Assembly: GCA_015680685.1 (NCBI GenBank)
Contig: MNCI01014239.1
Coordinates: 158,884-222,883 of the forward strand
Direction of reading: 5' to 3'
Length of the DNA stretch: 64,000 bases
Origin: Gnetum montanum
Taxonomy: Eukaryota > Streptophyta > Gnetopsida > Gnetales > Gnetaceae
Shown here piece by piece: positions 46,637-58,626 of the stretch. Position 1 is the first letter of the stretch; each line of letters begins with the position of its first letter. The notes below the pieces were generated by a model, which was given only the letters and a program-made list of their open reading frames with translations, was not told the origin of the DNA and ran no database searches. The position numbers and the translations under genes were made by a program.

Positions 46637-46974
46637 CTTTGGAATATCTTTACTCATTTTAAATAGATTTGAAGTTAGAACTAACTTAAAATAGCTTGAA
46701 AGATCTAAAGATTAGCTTGAAAGGCTTTAAGGATGATAGATCGTAGGATTTCTTATGGCTTTGATGAGAGAAGATGTGAGCTTATGTGAAAAGTAAGAGA
46801 GATGAGGACATTTAAAAAGAAATGTAAGTAGTAAGAATTTGCATGTAAGAAACTAAAGATTTGAGGATAATTATAGATAGTTGTGGATGTATCTTAAACC
46901 TTTTAGCTTTGGAATATGAAAAGTAGCTTTCTTACATCAATTTTCCAAAGATTTGAAGCTTGGAGTTTTGAGAT
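46637..46974 (-). mobile_element. Ty1/copia gag start and 5' untranslated region
   Basis: The ATG at 46657-46655 (minus) begins MSKDIPK, which continues after the B3 insertion at 40279 as CIIIFNGSQHF, the usual copia gag opening. Upstream sequence is non-coding to the 5' LTR. A degraded primer site may lie near 46955-46975 but cannot be assigned. Confidence 0.65.
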
Positions 46975-47817
46975 CATCATTAGTGTGTGTACAAGTAAAA
47001 GTTTTGATGTTGCGAATGTAATTTTTATGTAGTTCTTTAAAAATTTAACATTACACAAGAAGAATTGATGTACAAAAATAGGAAAAGAATTAAAAATTCC
47101 AAATGCTACAATATAATAATTTTTATGTCATTTTACTTTGAGATTGGAAGATTTTAATTGCTTTAATGCCACAAAGAAGAATATTCATTTAGATTTGTGA
47201 AAAGAAATGGAAAATTGCAAAATTTATTCTATAAGATGCATAAGCAACTTGTGAAAGCTAAAGATTCATATAAATTCAACTTCAAATCTGAAAACATCAC
47301 CAAAGCATAATGCTTTGGTAATATTCATTATTTTGAGAATAAGATTTGTGCTTATATTTTTTATCTTTGATTCTTTGCTAGAGAACTTTGATGAAATTGA
47401 CAATCTTAAATGAAAATTGAACTTACAATGAGCAAGATATTCAATAGAGGTTGAGAAATTGAAGGTTCTAATTGTAAGATTGAGAATTATGATTATGAGA
47501 TTGAGAATTTGAGAGAGAATTGTGAAATCTGAGAAAATTTGTGAGAGATTGTATTTATAGACAAGGTTGGCTCAAAGTTTTTCATTTAGGCATGTTTTGG
47601 CACTATAAAGGCTTACATTTGAAATATTTCATTTCAAGAAACATTTACATATGTGAGTCAAACCTTGCATTGCAACATAAATTGAAATACACAACATGAA
47701 ACATAAAATGAGAAATAGGAAATGAGACATGAAAAATATAGAAAATGTGCTTCCATCCATACTATAATATGATAATATTTTTTCAAATTGGATTTATCCT
47801 CTTGGGACATTACAACA
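46975..47817 (-). repeat. Ty1/copia 5' LTR (inner end approximate)
   Basis: Collinear in blocks with 16640-17640. The outer end on the minus strand reads TGTTGTAATGTCCC, a typical LTR start (47817). No target duplication could be matched to the left end. Confidence 0.65.
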
Positions 47818-48242
47818 ATAATATAGATACCAAGTGAAAGAATTGTAGGTAAAAAAATAATTACTTAGTTATCTTTACTTTATAATGAATCAGCTAATAA
47901 AACTTGTATTTTTGGAAAGCTTAGGAATTTCTCTACAATTTGGAAAAGGAAAGTAATACAAAAGATATCCAAAAGATGAAGTTATGTTATATTTTTTCCA
48001 ATCTATTAAAAAACTTAGTAATTCTAGTGGTGTAACTTTGAGAGTTGATAACTTTGAGAGATGAGGGAAAAATGATCTAATCATTGACTATTATTTGTTT
48101 TGGTAAAATTTCAAAACTAAAAAAATCTGCAAAATTGCGAAGTGGATTTCTCCCAAATTGTGATAGATATTGAGATAAAATTTTAGCCAAAGGTAGCCAC
48201 CTATTCTACCTTTCAAATAAATCATAGAATCATCAATGTAAT
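47818..48242. other. Unassigned host sequence of element C, left side
   Basis: AT-rich, continuous with 55070 onwards before C inserted. Minus frames at 47890-48084 and 48091-48291 faintly resemble a gypsy RT/RNase H (YIDD, FFPHLSKLSTL) but not enough to call. Confidence 0.35.
48238..48242. repeat. Target site duplication of element C (GTAAT)
   Basis: GTAAT here and GAAAT at 55070-55074, four of five bases equal, flank the C LTRs. Confidence 0.55.
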
Positions 48243-49359
48243 TATTGATGTCAACACTCTCATGCTCGCATGGGGCCATGATTATCAACATTTCTATTTC
48301 TCTTCCTTAATAACCATAATAAAATCATGTGAGTAGTGGGCATTTAAAGTAACAAGTGGTGGTCATTAATGGTAGCAATTACAATCATTAGTGGCAAACG
48401 TTTCAGAAGTTACGGCAATTATGGTCATCAATGATTGTAATTACAGTCATTAATGATGGTGGTTATGATCATTAGTAGTAGATGTTTCATAAGTTACGAT
48501 GGTTATGGACATAAGCGGGCACTTAATTGCAGAATGTGGGCGTTATTACACAAGAAGTGGTGGTGGTTTTTGTAGCCATTACATGAAATGTAGACATCAT
48601 TATGGATGGTCACAACAGCTATAAAATGGAGTCTAGGGGAGGGGCTCTCCAGGAAGGAGAGGAGGGAGTCCCAAAAACAAGCTCTAGCTATTAGTCCTAA
48701 AGGGCTCTTTCTATTAGTCTTGAGGAGGGCTACCTCTTCAGAGGAGGGAGTCCCAAATAGGCTCTGGCTATCAATCTAAAGGGGTAGCTTCCTCTCCACT
48801 AAGCAACACTTTCCTCTTTTCTTTTCTTTTCTTTATAGGCTTTTAGTTGATCTTCAAAGGAGGGTCCAAGGCAAGAGCCAGCAGCTCAAAATAAAACCCT
48901 TGCAAACGGTAGTAGCTTGTCACGGTGGTGCAGACATGGGTGGACGATCTTCCTCTCTATGGTGGTGCACAAAAGGTGGCAGATGGTAGCAAGTTTTAAG
49001 AACTACAGTTGCTACCCTGTGTGGACTACAGTGAGTAGGCTCTTTCTCTCTCTCTCCCTCTCTCATGGTGATCGTGGTCTTCCTACCCAGTAGTTGATAC
49101 CATCGGCAATCATGGACTAACAGTGTCAGCGGGACCAAGAAAAATTTAGTTCTTTTAATTATCTATTGTATTGAAGATAATTATTTAATTTAAATTCTAG
49201 ATTTCTTTCTATTTTATTATTTGCAAAAGACCATGTAGCCCTCTCCAGCTGAGACTATTCCTAGGTTTCTATACCCATATAGAAGGTGCCCTAGGTAATA
49301 GTCTCCTAAAAAGAGTTTTCTTTCCCGGTGTTGGTGTTACCAAAATTTATGCATCAACA
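48243..49359 (+). repeat. Element C left (5') LTR
   Basis: 1117 bp, TATA box TATAAAAT at 48620-48627. U3 has four or five imperfect repeats around CATTAATGATGG/AATTACAGT (48360-48480), and R/U5 has two copies of a GAGGGAGTCCCAAA block (about 48663 and 48743). Confidence 0.9.
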
Positions 49360-49365
49360 CCTTTT

Positions 49366-49381
49366 TGGTGCTAGAAGGAGG
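49366..49381 (+). promoter_or_regulatory. Primer binding site of element C, tRNA-Asn type
   Basis: TGGTGCTAGAAGGAGG, six bases after the LTR, matches the complement of the plant tRNA-Asn 3' end at all but one position (T for C). Confidence 0.8.
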
Positions 49382-49983
49382 GCCTTTCTCTCACCTTTTG
49401 TTTATAAGCTTTTCTTGTCATTTTTCTAGCCATTGTTATCTCATTTTCTGAAATATCTATTTCCTACCCTTTTCTAGTCCCTATTCTATTTTTATTCCTA
49501 AAAAATTTCATTTTCCTTGTTTCAAAATTATTTTATTTAAAATTTCTATTTATAGCCATTGCCTTGATAAATCTTTTTAAAGAAATTTCGAGCCTTTTAT
49601 TTCCTATTCTCAAAAGTTCATTTCTTGAAAAATTTTGGGTCTCATCACCCAATTTTCTTTAATCTTTTTCCTTGTTGTTTTTTTTTTTAATCCTTGTTTT
49701 CCAATCCCATTTTCGAATTTGTGTTTTGGTAGTCCTTACCTTAGTCCTAGGTTAGGTAAGGTGGTTTTATTTGATTATGCAATTTTAAGTTTATTTTTCT
49801 AAAATCTTCCATTTTACTATTTTCCCTTTTAATTTTATAGGTATTGGAATTTTATACATTTATTTTTCTTTTCAAAGAAAAAGTAGCATATTTTAGTGTT
49901 TGTCTTTATCAAAAAATTATTATTTCAATATTTTCTTTTCTTTTACGTAATTTTATAGTTTTTATATTTTATAGTTTTGTTTT
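49382..49983 (+). other. Element C 5' untranslated leader
   Basis: T-rich non-coding leader between primer site and gag start; nothing else seen. Confidence 0.6.
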
Positions 49984-51192
49984 ATGAGTGAACTCTCCTC
50001 TACTTCTAATCAACCAATCACTCATCTCTTTGCTAGGAAACAACAAGCCTCACGTTTTTTAAGTTTTATTCCTAGGAGAGCCTAGACTAGGATGGTAGCT
50101 AATCAACCCCCAGCTTGCTTAGTCAGTAACCCCTTTAACTTTATTAACTACCACGACATCCCAAAGTCACTCTAGAACATAAATTTGTTCTACGACCCCA
50201 CAAACCCTTCTATTGATGTCCACCAACACATACAATGTTTTGAAACCTTACTAGGCATCTACAACATTGTCCAAAATGATGTAGCATGTAGGGTATTTGT
50301 GAAGACTTTCAGAACCAAAGCAACCCAATGGTTTTTGATGCTCTGTAATGCCTCCATTAACTCATGGCAGGAGTTCAAAAATAAGTTTTTGACTCAGTTT
50401 GAAAAATTCACAAGCCTTGCCATAACATCTAGCAATTTCACCAACTTAAGAAAGCTACTTGGGGAAAATGTTAGGGATTACAACCTGATATTCCTTCACC
50501 AATTGGCCTATGTGCCAAGCAAGATGCATCCACAACCCGATGGCATCCTCAACTTTTACCTCTCTACCATTGACCCATTCTTTGCCTATGGCATCAAATT
50601 GGATCCTAACATAATCGAAATATAGGGAGAAATGGCTAAAGATGTGGAGCTAGAACAAATTACCCTTATGAACAGCATTCAAACCGAGTTTGGAATTATA
50701 AGCGTTAGCAATCCTATGCAGCATAGTCCTCTTCCTCTACCAACTTTCCCAATGACCAACACTATGTTTCAAACTCCCATTCCCCTTCAAATGATTGAAC
50801 CTACAAATAGCTATTTTCAAGGTCCCACATCTTCTCCATTCCTACCATCTAACACTGGTTTGAATAAGGATCAATCAAAGACCTTAGTTCAGTCCATCAT
50901 AAACCCAAATGAGGTACCTAATCCTGCTGAACCCCCAACTCAAACTCAAGATCAAATGACCCAAATATTAACTTCACTTCAAAAACTTTCCAACAAAGTA
51001 GTTGAACTAAAGAGAAACAACAACAAGGGACCTATACAACCAAAAAAACCTAGTTCATCAGTCAATGAAAATTATTTTCAACTCCATAACACTAAGCAAC
51101 ATTTTGAGGATACTTGTCCCCAATTTTTTAGCATTATATGGCGACAACACCCAAGGTCAAAAAAATGTGAAACCTCCTATTATGGTCCTTAA
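49984..51192 (+). pseudogene. gag: Element C gag
   Basis: The likely start is the Met at 49984 (MSELSSTSNQPITHLF). Two stops follow (about 50083 and 50173). The core is in 50185-50625: FYDPTNPSIDVHQHIQCFET, RVFVKTFRTKATQWFLML, SWQEFKNKFLTQF, ENVRDYNLIFLHQL, the Tat gag capsid pattern. After a stop at 50623 the same frame continues 50632-51192 with a Pro/Gln/Asn-rich tail and a poor zinc-finger remnant (HFEDTCPQF). With only three stops in 1.2 kb it is better preserved than element A. Confidence 0.8.
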
Positions 51193-51494
51193 TATACCTC
51201 ATCAAACAGAAAATGAAGAGGTTTCCTGATTGGAGCAAGTTATGGTAAGTAACCCCAACCCACATAACGCTTGCTATCATAAACTTAGTAACATCATGAA
51301 GAACACACAAACAACAAACTACAAATGACCATTACACTCCTACAAATAGGAGAGTTCCTGACAATGTAAACAACCAAATTGGGTCATCACAAGTAAGTGC
51401 CCCACAACAAGAAAACTCCCCTCCTCTTCTTAGAAAAACTCCACCTCAACAACAAGTCAAAATAATACCTAAGACTTATGATCTAGTTGAGGAT

Positions 51495-52078
51495 TTGAAG
51501 AAAACCAAAGCTAACATCTCAATGTATGACCTTTTACAATTTAATGAAATGAAAGAGGTAGTTCAAGAGATAGTTCATAAATCAAAAACCAATAAAGAAA
51601 AATCCCCAACCCTTGAAAGGCTAGTTCACTTCACTGAAATTCCTAATACATTATCAATAAAAAATGTAAAAAATTCCATGATGAGTAAGAAAGAGCAACC
51701 TCCTTTCCTAACAACTTTAATTATTTTAGGAAATAACGTTCAAAATTGTTTGATGGATTCTGGAGCAATTGTTAGTGTCATGGCTCTTGAGGTATGTAAG
51801 ACTTTAGAAGCACAAATGATACCACAAATGAAAAATGTGATTCAACTTGATGGGTCCAATGTACCTGTAGTAGGGTCATTAAAAGGAGTGAAGTGCAACT
51901 TAAACAATACCCTATGTTCCCATGTTACACAGATATCTTAGTAGTTGACATGTCACCTACCTATGGTGTGCTCCTATCTAGGACTTTTGTAGCCAAGTTT
52001 GGGGGCTTCTTTAGGTCAGATTTCTCAGAGCTATTAATCCCTATCAAAGGAAAATTTCAATACATGACTATACCTTGA
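51495..52078 (+). pseudogene. pro: Element C aspartic protease, frameshifted
   Basis: The frame at 51495-51941 holds a charged linker and the active site NCLMDSGAIVSVMALEV (Asp-Ser-Gly intact) and VIQLDGSNVPVVGSLKGV. A frame change near 51900 leads to 51893-52078 with DILVVDMSPTYGVLLSRTF and the retropepsin end LLIPIKGKFQYM. A single-base shift is the only obvious lesion. Confidence 0.8.
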
Positions 52079-52201
52079 GATTCCTTCTACAAACAAGTAG
52101 TTACAGCTTTGGATCAACAAAATCAATCTTTATAATATCAAAATGCTAATCTTTATGTTGGGGTTATTGAGATTGAGCGTAGTGAACATGATGAATTTTG
52201 C

Positions 52202-52717
52202 TTGACTAATCCACCACCTTTAGGGGAAGACAAAGTTATAAATAAGACCCTACCTTTTAAAACATTTGAAGGTGTGCTAAATTTTAATGATACATCCATG
52301 GAACATTCTCCTAGAAAGGCTATATTCAATGACCCACCAAGACCTAGACCTATCATTGAAACTTATATCAAAGAAAAAATTTATAGAAAACGATCAAGCA
52401 AGTTAAGATTAGGTCTTGATTTTCATAATCTTAAGCGTTGACAAATTGTTAAACAATGTCTTGACACGAAGTATGTTGGTGAAGTCTTTAAGATAGGAGA
52501 CCTAGTCTTTCAAAAAGGTAAAACATTTGACCAAGCAAATCTTCAAAGTAAGTTCTCTCCTATGTGGTTAGGCCCATTCCAAATTAAATATGTCATTGGC
52601 CCCAATGTGTACAAGGTTGTTGATGTGCAAGGACATAAGTTACCTAGAAATTTTAATACATTTCATCCAAAGCATTTCTACTTAGGTGCCCCACGTGGAC
52701 ACCTAGTAGATTCTTAG
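52202..52717 (+). pseudogene. Element C integrase C-terminal remnant
   Basis: The frame at 52202-52441 has no catalytic motif. After one stop the frame continues to GEVFKIGDLVFQKGKTF, FSPMWLGPFQIKYVIGPNVY and NFNTFHPKHFYLG, the C-terminal integrase domain, ending naturally at 52717. The DDE core, zinc finger, RT and RNase H are missing, so the pol deletion lies at about 52080-52450. Confidence 0.72.
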
Positions 52718-53988
52718 TTGCATGTTTTCTTCCTCTTTGTCATGCATTTCATTTGTATATAGTGGCATTTGCATATTTTCTTTACACTTCCATCATTTCT
52801 TTCTTGGAATTTTGTTTTGATTTTTACTTTGCATATGATTTCAATAATCATTATGGTCTTTTGAGTTATTGGGTGTTGGGTCATTAGAGCACCATTGAAA
52901 ATCATGGTAGTATAATGCTTTATATAATATTTCCTAGTACTATTTAATAAAATCTCTTTTATACTATATATTTCAATAATGCTTTGATTCTTCCTAGTCT
53001 TCTTCAAGGTTTTAGTTTCTTTAGTTATGTTGGATTATGGAGCATGAGATTTGTGCTAACTTATCATGTAATCATCATGATCATATGAGTGTAGGGTAGG
53101 TGATGTTGGAGAATGGTTAGCCATAATCACTAGGTGACTTTGGAAAATCCCATTTTCCCTCTCATAAGCCCTAGCCCTCAAGTGTGATGATCCATGGTTA
53201 CCTTGTGAATAACGGGGTGAAGTGTGTTCATCTCCACTTGAGAATCCTTAGCCACCCAAGAGACTTGCTATGATGCCATCAAACTGTAATCAAAGGCACA
53301 TACACGAGGGTTGAACTGCACCATGGGCAAAGTTTTGAAAGGACCGTGTTCACTAGCACTGCAGCTAATTGACCAGACTTGTGTTGGAATTCCTACCTTA
53401 AGAATGAAGTACATCATGAGCAAAGTTTTCTTGAAAAAATAAAAAGAATAAAAAGAATGAGGACCATGTTCATTGGCAGTGTAATAAGTTCTTAAGTGTG
53501 ATGGGGTCTAGCAACTATCCTAACCCTAACCTCCATTTCCCCTTTTGAACCCATTTTCAAAAAAAGGAAAAAAAAAAGTTCCAAGGAAAAATCTCAAAGT
53601 TGTGACTAGCCACGATCGAATATGAGCCTATCCTCCTCATTAAGTTTATTATGGGTCTTGTGCTCAAAGTAGTCTGCATGCTATTGACTTTTACTTTATA
53701 AGAAGATTGGGAAAGAAATCATAATTATATTTTAATTATATATGGATATATGTAGTTAAAATAATAAAATTATATATTTGAAGTTTATTTAAATAAGATG
53801 GTGTGGTTTGGGTGGCCCATGTCTAGTTCTCTTCTGATTATATGGTTATTTTAATCATGTTTAGTTTACTTTTAAGTTTCTATTTGCTTGTTTTGTGATG
53901 TTTGTGATTCCCTCCCTCTTGCATCATTTTAGAGTTTTTTTGGTCTTGTTCCTTGCACTGGCATGTAATTAAAAGTTTGGGGGCTAAG
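52718..53988 (+). other. Element C 3' untranslated region and polypurine tract
   Basis: Non-coding; the minus frame at 52714-53007 is a by-product. Repeated CATGAGCAAAGTTTT / CATGGGCAAAGTTTT motifs near 53325 and 53415. The polypurine tract AAAAGTTTGGGGGCTAAG lies at 53971-53988, directly before the LTR. Confidence 0.7.
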
Positions 53989-55069
53989 TGTTGATGTCAA
54001 CACTCCCATGCTCGCATGGGGCCATGATTATCAATGTTTCTATTTCTCTCCCTTAATAACCATAGTAAAATCATGTGAGTAGTGGGCATTTAAACTACCA
54101 GGTGGTGGTCATTAATGGTAGTGATTATAATCATTAGTGGCAAAAATTTCGAAATTTATGGTAATTATAGTCATTAATGATGGAAATTGCAATCATTAAT
54201 GATGGCAATTACAGTCATTAGTAGCAAATGTTTCGGAAGTTATGATGGTTATGAACATAAGTGGGCACTTAATTGGAGAATGTGGGCATTATTACACAAG
54301 AAGTTGTGGTAGTTTAGTAGGTGTTATATGAAACGTAGACATCATTATGGATGGTCGCAGTGACTATAACATGGAGTCTAGGAGAGGGGCTCTCCAAGAA
54401 GGAGAGGATGGAGTTCCAAAAACAGGCTCTAGCTATCAGTCCTAAAGGGCCCTTTCTATTAGTCTTGAGGAGGGCTTCCTCTTCAGAGGAGGGAGTCCCA
54501 AATAGGCTCTGGCTATCAATCTGAAGAGACAACTTCCTCTCAACTAAGTAGCTTATAGTTGAACTTCAGAGGAGGGTCCAAGGTAGGAGCCAGCGGCTCA
54601 AAATCGGATCCTTGCGGACGGCAGTAGCTTATCACGATGGTGCAGACATGGGTGGACAATCTTCCTCTCTACAGTGGTGCACAAAAGGTGGTAGATGGTA
54701 GCAGACTTTAAGAACTACAGTTGTTGCCCTATGCGGACTGCAGTGGGCAGTCTCTTTCTCTCTCTCTCCCTCTCTCGTGGCAATCACGGTCTTCCTACCC
54801 AGCAGTGGATACCATCAGTAGTCATGGACCAGCAACATCAACGGGACCAAAGAAAATTTAGTTCTTTTAATTATCTATTATATTGAAGACAATTATTTAA
54901 TTTAAATTCTAGATTTCTTTCTAGTTTATTATTTGCAAAAGGCCACGTAGCCCTCTCTAGCTGAGACTATTCCTAGGTTTTTGTACCCATACGAGAGGTG
55001 CCCTAGGCAATAGTCTCCTAAAACAAGTTTTTTTCCAGTGTTGGTGTAATCAAAATTTATGCATCAACA
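53989..55069 (+). repeat. Element C right (3') LTR
   Basis: 1081 bp, TGTTGATG...CATCAACA, collinear with 48243-49359 and differing at roughly one base in ten by eye. Its TATA box has decayed (TATAACAT near 54366). Confidence 0.9.
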
Positions 55070-55710
55070 GAAATGTCCAAAAGGATTTGGTAGTTTCACC
55101 ATCAATTTCTCAATATTTTGAAAAATATGTTAAGGCATTGTAACCATTCGACAAATCCTTTGTGATTTCCTCGATCTACTCAAGATTTCTAGTTTCTAGT
55201 TTCGAAATGGTTTGGATACTTTTTTTAATCTATAAATGTTATCGTAAGCTTAATAGCAAAACTGTGATTTCCAAAAGTTGTTAAGTTTTATATTCAAATT
55301 TAAATTATGTTTGACTGATCTTAAGGGCTTTCATAGAAACTATTATTTGGATTGATCTTAATGTGTTTATTTTTGAAGTCATAAGATCTGAGTTCTAGCC
55401 TAAACCACTTGAAAATTGTTAAACTTTTGTTCATCTAAAGACCCTTATGCCGTTGCCATGCTCAATAAAATGTTGGCTTCTCCAACTGGCTAGGTTATCC
55501 TAATTTTATTGGGCTGTCCCTATATTCATTCAAATTTCCCGTTGCTATTTCCTCTTATATGGTGTTGGAGGAAAATTCAAATTCAAATCGCCTAATCAAG
55601 CTTTGTTAGCATTTAGCAATGGCTGCGGTGACAAAGTTACTCTTACGACAAAAGAAGGATCCTTGCTATCGCGTAACGGTGTGGCATTGACAATTTTTAA
55701 TGGATGCTGT

Positions 55711-55818
55711 AGGATTTTTAATTGGACATGAAAATTTCAGGGAAAAACTGTTGGGTCCCAGCCTAGGGTTTTTAATTGGACATGAAATTTTCCGGGAAAA
55801 ACAGTTGGGTCCCAGTGC
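55711..55818. repeat. 54-bp tandem duplication
   Basis: Two units, 55711-55764 and 55765-55818, both containing TTTTTAATTGGACATGAAA and GTTGGGTCCCAG, with a few mismatches. Confidence 0.93.
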
Positions 55819-56160
55819 CCTCTCGACTGGTTGCATGGGGCACGGAATCTGAAAATCTGTCATGAATCGCTGGGCAATTTCTGTGTATGCTCTTCATGTC
55901 ATTAACATAAACTATCCTTCTGCACATGATTTAAAAGTCTTATATATATCTGAAACATAGTTTTCTAAGTTGGTGATAAATTACCAATTTAACTATTAGT
56001 GGCATGGTAAAAAATTGTGGACCCCAGTTAGGTCAACACGAGTTTTATAATAAATCTTATTTCTACAAAGAAGTCAATAAATTTAGCAATATTTTTGCGA
56101 CCTTTAAATATAACTCAGCCCCACTTGTGGATTTATGGTGATTTATGAAACATGCCCAAC

Positions 56161-56280
56161 GGTGATCAGAATGAGACCATGGAATATGTTTGAGAGTTCA
56201 ACCCTTATCTAAGAAGTCACGGTGATCAGAATGATACCATGGAATATGCTTGAGAGTTCAACCCTTATCTAAGAAGTCAC
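56161..56280. repeat. 60-bp tandem duplication
   Basis: Units 56161-56220 and 56221-56280 are the same length and differ at two positions only (G/T and T/C). Confidence 0.96.
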
Positions 56281-57931
56281 AATTTCCACGATCTTTCCCT
56301 GAAGCTTCTTTTATTCATTAATGTCAATGCAGGGGAACGACCCCTACGTGACCCTGGTAACTGGGGTAACTGGGGTAACTAATCGTTAGGATTTGTTCTT
56401 AGCGCGGTGAGCAGTGTATGCAGCCACGTTAACGAGCGTAAGGGATAAGCAGAAAACATGAGTGCCGAAATTGAAATTGTATAATGTCAACGATATGTAT
56501 ACATGCCTTGTCCAAGGCAAAAAGGATGGTGGTTATTGAATTCATTAAAAAGTGCTGGTTACTGAAGTTGCTAAAAAAGGTTGCAAGGGTGCCGGTGCTG
56601 TGTTTGTCTGTTAGGAAAAAAGGCCTCGATCTTCGGAACAGTTAAAAAGAAATTAGGCTTTCCATCGAGTTAGAAAACGAAAATTAAGCATATCAGCTAC
56701 CTTGAGAGGGAATCCAAATCACTAGTAAATGTTTTTTTTACAAGATGATGTTTTAGAAATCATTGATCAAATCTTTCATCATCGTTCATGGAGCTACCAC
56801 GCTTCCGGCATGCCGCTCTGGGTGAAAGCTTCCTATGGTTTTCATGATTTATCATCTTAAGCGTGTAAGAAAGTCCTCTGTGTGAAATTTCCCCAAAGCC
56901 CATTATGAGGCCATCTTTATATTCCAAATCTGTCTCCCTTAAATCTGTGTTCATTACAGATTGTACGCTTTGCATAAATTCAATGGCAAATCGTACAGAG
57001 CAGACTTGCAGTAAGGGTTTGTGTGCAGATAATATCTTCTCTTACCCATTATGAAAATGGAGAGGATCTTGTTTAATCCCTTGCTTTTTGCAATATTCTA
57101 ATAGATGTGCTAAAAGCAGAAAAGATAGGTACCTAAACAAAGTTTAATCGTCTGCTACCTTGAGAAGAAGAACGCAATTTTATAAATCTGAAATTAAAAT
57201 TGAAACCGAAATTTTATTGTCTCTATTAGTTTTGAACGTGTAATTACGAAATAGTCCCTTCTCCAGGGATTCGCAAGCATACCGACTGACAGATAAATAT
57301 TTTAGGAACAGTTTACTCGATTATGTTATTGGACCTTTGATTAAAACATCTTTTCGGATGGGTAGAATTCAGATCGTTCAAAACCGGAATAAATCATATA
57401 AAAACTGTGTTGGGCAAAATTAGTGGAAATAAAAGTTACATTGAGCAATGTTGGCTATGCATTTTTCTAATTTTTTTCGTTCTTACAGTAAAAGAACCAG
57501 AATAAACAATAAATAATATATTAAACTTGACAAATCAATAAACAGTTATTTCTAGATTATATATCCCATTCGATTTTGAATCTGCCTTGTTGTTGCCCTG
57601 CATCGCAGATTTCACAAAGTACGCGTTGGACATCTTAATAATCATAATGATACCATTATATGTGTTTATATAGGACCTCAATGATCTGACACTGCTGTCT
57701 ATTTTGATTGCCAAACTCACTTTACTACTGTACAATTATAACTAATACAGTTGCCACGGAGATCATAAATCATAAACATGGTGTTATTTTCATCGGTGAT
57801 TTTGGTACATAAACAGATGAATAAATGAACAAATGGAATGTATGGATGGTTGTAAATCACCACGTCTGTGACTACGTTGGCAATAAACTGAAATTCTAAC
57901 AGAGAATGAATCTGATTTGGGCAGGTGATAA

Positions 57932-58174
57932 TCAGTCACGACCTGGGCAGCAACCAGGAGGGGAATTTGTTGCACCAGTACTACAGCACGATGCCCTTGG
58001 AGATGCGCTCCGCAGGAACCTCTGGCGCGTCCTGGCCTTTTCAGCATCAGTATTCCTCTTCGCCTCCGCTATTTTGTGTGGAAGCAAAGGAAAAGAAGAA
58101 GAGGGATGATTCCTGGCCGCACCCTCCACCAGAAGAAGAAACATTGCAGCCATTATCATCACCTTTGCCACCAT
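57932..58174 (-). CDS. Possible small secreted peptide (80 codons)
   Basis: A minus-strand frame open from 58369 to the stop at 57934-57932. The Met at 58174 gives 80 residues and is preferred because it is followed at once by a signal-peptide-like segment (MVAKVMIMAAMFLLLVEGAA). The mature part is basic and Ser/Pro-rich, with RTRQRFLR (possible processing site) and a C-terminus with two Cys-Cys pairs (ASCCSTGATNSPPGCC). GC content here is clearly above the surroundings. No known plant peptide family fits (not CLE, RALF, EPF, CEP or PSK by motif). No convincing TATA box or poly(A) signal. Plus-strand frames at 57906-58321 overlap it, so this is tentative. Confidence 0.3.
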   Translation of the reverse strand: MVAKVMIMAAMFLLLVEGAARNHPSSSFPLLPHKIAEAKRNTDAEKARTRQRFLRSASPRASCCSTGATNSPPGCCPGRD

Positions 58175-58626
58175 TTTGCTACTCGAAACGTTGCTGCCGC
58201 TTGGGCCTTTCATGTTGATTACCGGTATCAAACTATCAAAATGAACGGAATTGATCTTTGCACTAGCTGGGCGGACATGTTCTATTATGGAGGGATTCGT
58301 CGCACGGAATTTTCCAGATAGCAATAAGATTGCCAGTAACGATGAACGTCTCCTGCAGTGTGCCTTCACGGAAATTGATAAACCTTTTGCTCAGCGTAAG
58401 CGGCTGCGTCATCGTGGTTTATCTTTAAAATATTTCAAGAAAGGTCTTAAAACACACATGAAATGAAGGCTTTCGAACTTCAGAAATTAAAATAAAAAAG
58501 TATTAAAAAAGAAAAACCTGACCTGCATGGAAATTCCTCATAAAACGCTTCAAGTCAATAAACATCGTAAAAATAAAGCCTATGCATTTAAATACTCCCA
58601 ATTTTTTTCTGTTAAATTAGAATTGG

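Larger units (their letters stand above)
48243..55069 (+). mobile_element. Element C: non-autonomous Tat-type LTR retrotransposon
   Basis: A 6.83-kb plus-strand element with LTRs at 48243-49359 and 53989-55069 whose ends form the 8-bp inverted pair TGTTGATG/CATCAACA (left TG now TA). It has a tRNA-Asn primer site, gag, protease, and the C-terminal domain of integrase. RT, both RNase H domains and the integrase core are absent. Structurally it is a deletion derivative that would rely on another element's Pol. Confidence 0.9.
55070..57900. other. Low-repeat sequence, no gene called
   Basis: Less CpG-depleted than the transposon regions and without LTR or RT matches. Contains two exact-length tandem duplications (separate entries). 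Small frames at 55666-55863, 56760-56975 and 57535-57735 (all minus) have no recognisable domain. A short plus frame from the ATG at 55620 (MAAVTKLLLRQKKD) ends after 23 codons. Could be gene-flanking DNA. Confidence 0.4.

Noticed and set aside
47890-48291. Gypsy RT/RNase H remnant on the minus strand
   Set aside because: Only a YIDD string and a vague PHLSKLSTL stretch match; neighbouring blocks do not align, so no call was made.
57906-58321. Plus-strand coding frames over the peptide candidate
   Set aside because: Three overlapping frames without a domain; they follow from the GC-rich composition, and the minus frame has the better signal-peptide start.
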